Below are positions 13,629-16,317 of a stretch of DNA of 16,317 bases, in pieces (the first letter of the stretch is position 1; each line of letters starts with the position of its first letter). The translations under genes and the position numbers were made by a program. Below the pieces are notes generated by a model, which saw only the letters and a program-made list of their open reading frames with translations, did not search any database and was not told where the DNA came from. This DNA comes from JAWXCB01 sp034440455 (GTDB lineage: Bacteria > Bacteroidota > Bacteroidia > Chitinophagales > CAIOSU01), in contig JAWXCB010000124.1 of the NCBI GenBank assembly GCA_034440455.1, positions 1 to 16,317 of the forward strand, in the 5' to 3' direction.

Positions 13629-16103
13629 ATGTTACCATTTCAAGATGTTCTGGTTGACTACACAACTGTGCTTGCAGTTGCTGTCGTCTTTGCAATTTTA
13701 ATAATCGGCTTTACGGGAGCGCCTGTATGGACGCTTGCCGCATTGGTTTTTGCTTATGCGTTTGGCGCACCGGTTTGGCTACTTGCCATCCTTGGCATTG
13801 TGGCGCTGGTGGCGAATGTAACGCCCTTGCGCGCCAACCTCGTTTCGCGCCCCATTATGAACCTGCTGAAATCTATGGGCTTCCTGCCTACGATTTCTGA
13901 AACAGAGCGCATCGCGCTTGATGCAGGCACCGTGTGGGTGGATGGAGAATTTTTTTCCGGCAAGCCTGATTTCAAAAAGATTTTGCAGGAAAACTATCCT
14001 GATTTATCAGCGGAAGAAAAAGCCTTCATGGCTGGTCCTACTGAAGAACTCTGCCGCATGACGAATGACTGGCAGATTTTCAAAGAGCAGGATTTGCCTG
14101 CTGAGATTTGGGATTATCTGAAGAAAGAACGCTTCTTCGGAATGGGCATTCCGAAAGAATATGGCGGTCATGGATTTTCCGCAAACGGTATGAACGCTAT
14201 TGTTGCGAAAATCGGCACGCGCTCTGTTCCGCTGTGTGTGGATGTGATGGTGCCGAATGCGCTTGGTCCTGCCGAGCTGCTTGTTCACTATGGCACAAAA
14301 GAACAAAAAGCATATTACCTGCCGCGCCTTGCAAAGGGAGAAGAAATTCCTTGCTTTGCACTGACTGAACCGAATGCAGGCTCTGATGCCGCTTCCATTT
14401 CATCTTCCGGTGATGTGTTCCGTGGTGAAGATGGCAAGTTGTATATGCGTCTGAATTGGAACAAGCGTTACATTACGCTTGCCGCCATTTCATCACTGCT
14501 TGGTCTTGCGTTTCAACTAAGAGATCCTGAAAATTTATTGGGCAAAGGAACGAATCCGGGCATCACTTGTGCGCTGGTTCCAACCGACACTCCGGGTGTG
14601 GTGCTGGGCAGAAGGCACAATCCACTGGGTGTTCCTTTTATTAACTCACCCACTGATGGACATGATGTCGTGCTTTCCGTGGATTATATCATCGGTGGTC
14701 CTGCTCAAGCGGGTAATGGATGGAAGATGCTGATGGAACAGCTTTCTGGCGGTCGCGGAATCTTCTTGCCTGCCATGGGTAGCGGTGGTTCCAAGATGAT
14801 AAGCCTGGCAGGTGGCGCTTATGCAATGGTGCGTCAGCAGTTTAACACACCGATTGGAAAATTTGAAGGTATTGAAGAATTGCTTGCCCGTATCGGTGGA
14901 CACGCTTATATCCTCGAAGCAATGAGCCGCTTCACTTGTGGCGCATTGGATAAAGGAAAGAAACCCGCGGTGATTTCAGCGATTGCAAAATACAATGCAA
15001 CTGAATTCAATCGCGTAGTGGTGAATGATGCGATGGATATGATAGGAGGTGCAGGAATCTCGCTTGGTCCTAAAAATTTGATTGGGCACGCATACATGGG
15101 GCTTCCGGTGGGAATCACCGTGGAAGGTTCAAACATTGTAACGCGCTCGCTCATCATCTTCGGTCAGGGGTTGATTCGCGGACATAAATATGCCGTGAAG
15201 GAAATGGAAGCCATCATGGCGAATGATGTTCCCGCTTTTGATGCTGCATTCTGGGGACATATTAATATGACCGTGCGTAATGGTTTCCGTTCGGTGTTGT
15301 TGAGCTTAACACGTGGTTATCTTGCAGGCTCGCCTGTGGGTGGCGCTACTGCGAAATACTACCGCAGGCTGTCCTGGACTTCGGCAACATTTGCGTTCAT
15401 GTCTGACATTGCGCTGTCATCACTTGGCGGACAGTTGAAGATGAAAGAAAAACTCTCCGGCTATTTTGCAGATGCACTTTCATGGCAATATCTCGCGGTG
15501 TGCGCGCTGAGAAGGTTTGAAGCTGAAGGCAGAAAGAAAGAAGATTTGCCATTCGTTCAATGGGCTTGTGAATTTGCATTGTTCCGCATTCAGGAATCAT
15601 TCGACAAGATATTTGAAAACTTCCCCGTGCCGGGATTGAGTGCAATCCTGAGTGGTCCGGTTGCATTGTGGTCGCGCCTCAATACATTGGGCGTAAGACC
15701 TTCTGATGAATTGGGACATAAAGTAGCTGATGCGTTGCTGAATCCCGGACCTGTGCGTGATAGAATGAAGGAGGGCGTGTTTATCCCGAAAGCAGCGAAT
15801 GAACCATTCGCGCAGTTGGAAGAAGCATTCAATCTCGTGCATGAAAGCCTTGGCGTGTATGCCAAAATCCGTAAAGCGGTGAAAGCAGGCACAGTGAAAA
15901 AAGCGAAAGGAAAACAACTACTCACGAATGCGCTTGAAGCGAAAGTGATTAACCAGACAGAATACGACATGGTATTACGTACCGAAAAAGTGCGCAACGA
16001 AGTCGTGCAGGTTGATTCATTTGACCTTGATGAAATGCCGGTGAATATCAAAACGGTAACTGCACCGCCTTCCAACTGGAAGAAGGAAGCGGTGTTGTCG
16101 TGA
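13629..16103 (+). CDS. fadE: Acyl-CoA dehydrogenase, FadE type (824 aa)
   Basis: This flavoenzyme catalyses the first step of fatty acid beta-oxidation, acyl-CoA to trans-2-enoyl-CoA with FAD. The length and domain order match the long E. coli FadE type (814 aa). Residues about 12-60 form hydrophobic membrane segments. The acyl-CoA dehydrogenase core follows with ACRMTNDWQ-like (ELCRMTNDWQ), LTEPNAGSDA, LNWNKRYITLA, the GRRHNPLGVPF and DYIIGGPAQAGNGW blocks, and GGRGIFLP. ITVEGSNIVTRS carries Glu499, the likely catalytic base. The C-terminal portion (about 550-800) is the extra alpha-helical domain of FadE, ending in the VDSFDLDE region that corresponds to the E. coli tail. It stands alone here, with no other fad genes in the window, and is closed by its own terminator. 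It is probably attached to the inner membrane. Confidence 0.93.
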   Translation: MLPFQDVLVDYTTVLAVAVVFAILIIGFTGAPVWTLAALVFAYAFGAPVWLLAILGIVALVANVTPLRANLVSRPIMNLLKSMGFLPTISETERIALDAGTVWVDGEFFSGKPDFKKILQENYPDLSAEEKAFMAGPTEELCRMTNDWQIFKEQDLPAEIWDYLKKERFFGMGIPKEYGGHGFSANGMNAIVAKIGTRSVPLCVDVMVPNALGPAELLVHYGTKEQKAYYLPRLAKGEEIPCFALTEPNAGSDAASISSSGDVFRGEDGKLYMRLNWNKRYITLAAISSLLGLAFQLRDPENLLGKGTNPGITCALVPTDTPGVVLGRRHNPLGVPFINSPTDGHDVVLSVDYIIGGPAQAGNGWKMLMEQLSGGRGIFLPAMGSGGSKMISLAGGAYAMVRQQFNTPIGKFEGIEELLARIGGHAYILEAMSRFTCGALDKGKKPAVISAIAKYNATEFNRVVVNDAMDMIGGAGISLGPKNLIGHAYMGLPVGITVEGSNIVTRSLIIFGQGLIRGHKYAVKEMEAIMANDVPAFDAAFWGHINMTVRNGFRSVLLSLTRGYLAGSPVGGATAKYYRRLSWTSATFAFMSDIALSSLGGQLKMKEKLSGYFADALSWQYLAVCALRRFEAEGRKKEDLPFVQWACEFALFRIQESFDKIFENFPVPGLSAILSGPVALWSRLNTLGVRPSDELGHKVADALLNPGPVRDRMKEGVFIPKAANEPFAQLEEAFNLVHESLGVYAKIRKAVKAGTVKKAKGKQLLTNALEAKVINQTEYDMVLRTEKVRNEVVQVDSFDLDEMPVNIKTVTAPPSNWKKEAVLS

Positions 16104-16127
16104 TGTGATTTTGAATTAAATCAAAAG

Positions 16128-16158
16128 AAAACCCTGTCAGAAATGGCAGGGTTTTTTT
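16128..16158 (+). terminator. Intrinsic terminator after fadE
   Basis: AAAACCCTGTCA and TGGCAGGGTTTT pair around a GAAA tetraloop (one T-G wobble), and the stem runs into seven T residues (16152-16158). It begins 25 bp after the stop codon and is a textbook rho-independent terminator. On the opposite strand the A-run before the stem gives a possible weaker second orientation. Confidence 0.9.
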
Positions 16159-16159
16159 G

Positions 16160-16317
16160 TTTTCAGTTAGAAGAGTTGAGGATTGTTTTTTGTAATTGGA
16201 ATCAGAACAAGCAACTAATTAGTCGTCCCTCAAAAAGTCCTTTTATACTTTTATAAAAATGAATTTTGGTTGAAAATCGAAATAGGAAAGCAGGAATTGC
16301 ATTCTGAAACGCAGCCA
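16160..16317. other. Right-end AT-rich stretch with no recognisable gene
   Basis: After the fadE terminator the sequence is AT-rich. The plus-strand ATG at 16259 meets a stop after four codons. Two minus-strand frames are open from the right edge but close at about 16245 and 16208, and neither shows a recognisable motif. The tail of a minus-strand gene entering from the right is possible but unsupported. Confidence 0.4.

Noticed and set aside
15590..16075. Minus-strand frame of 161 codons opposite fadE
   Set aside because: It is antisense to a conserved part of FadE and composed of frame-shadow sequence.
16208..16317. Possible 3' end of a minus-strand gene entering from the right edge
   Set aside because: Only about 25-38 codons are visible and no motif is recognisable. 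Open frames this short occur by chance in AT-rich DNA.

Overview
The window looks like chromosomal DNA from a member of the Bacteroidota. Three lines of evidence support this. Two complete surface proteins end in type IX secretion system (T9SS) C-terminal sorting domains. Several genes are preceded by the Bacteroidota -7 element TAnnTTTG and have A-rich leaders without an obvious Shine-Dalgarno sequence. The extracellular proteins are built from PKD, SprB-like, Ig-like and CUB modules. No species can be named from the sequence.

Layout. Positions 1-7797 form a minus-strand block of three secreted surface proteins. The first is the N-terminal 1062 residues of a very long CUB/Ig-repeat protein that runs off the left edge. 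The second is a 924-residue SprB/PKD-repeat protein. The third is a protein combining cadherin-like, dockerin-like and cohesin-like regions. The last two are 30 bp apart and probably co-transcribed. A strong terminator and a good promoter separate them from the CUB protein. From 7884 rightwards, mostly on the plus strand, come an unrecognised helical protein, a tRNA-Gln(CUG) with its own promoter, a secreted penicillin-acylase-family Ntn hydrolase, a small membrane di-iron fatty acid hydroxylase/sterol desaturase relative, a convergent MscS-type channel gene (minus strand), and a full-length fadE-type acyl-CoA dehydrogenase closed by a clear terminator.

How the genes relate. The left third is a cell-surface/adhesion cluster. 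The right half is a loose set of housekeeping and lipid genes (beta-oxidation, fatty acid or lipid hydroxylation, osmotic channel, amide hydrolase) with no sign of one shared pathway. The gaps and one signal-peptide region carry several unrelated repeat elements: a TTTACAG/GAAAAC-type repeat read in frame inside a signal peptide, a TCATTGCGAG inverted-repeat element, and a CTGAGTTTATCGAAG palindrome between divergent promoters.

I see no CRISPR array, transposase, phage gene or defence system. No clearly new system is evident. The most unusual features are the exactly 216-bp periodic Ig array, the six-cysteine version of SprB-like repeats, the repeat inside the signal peptide, and a Cys-x5 ladder in the acylase.
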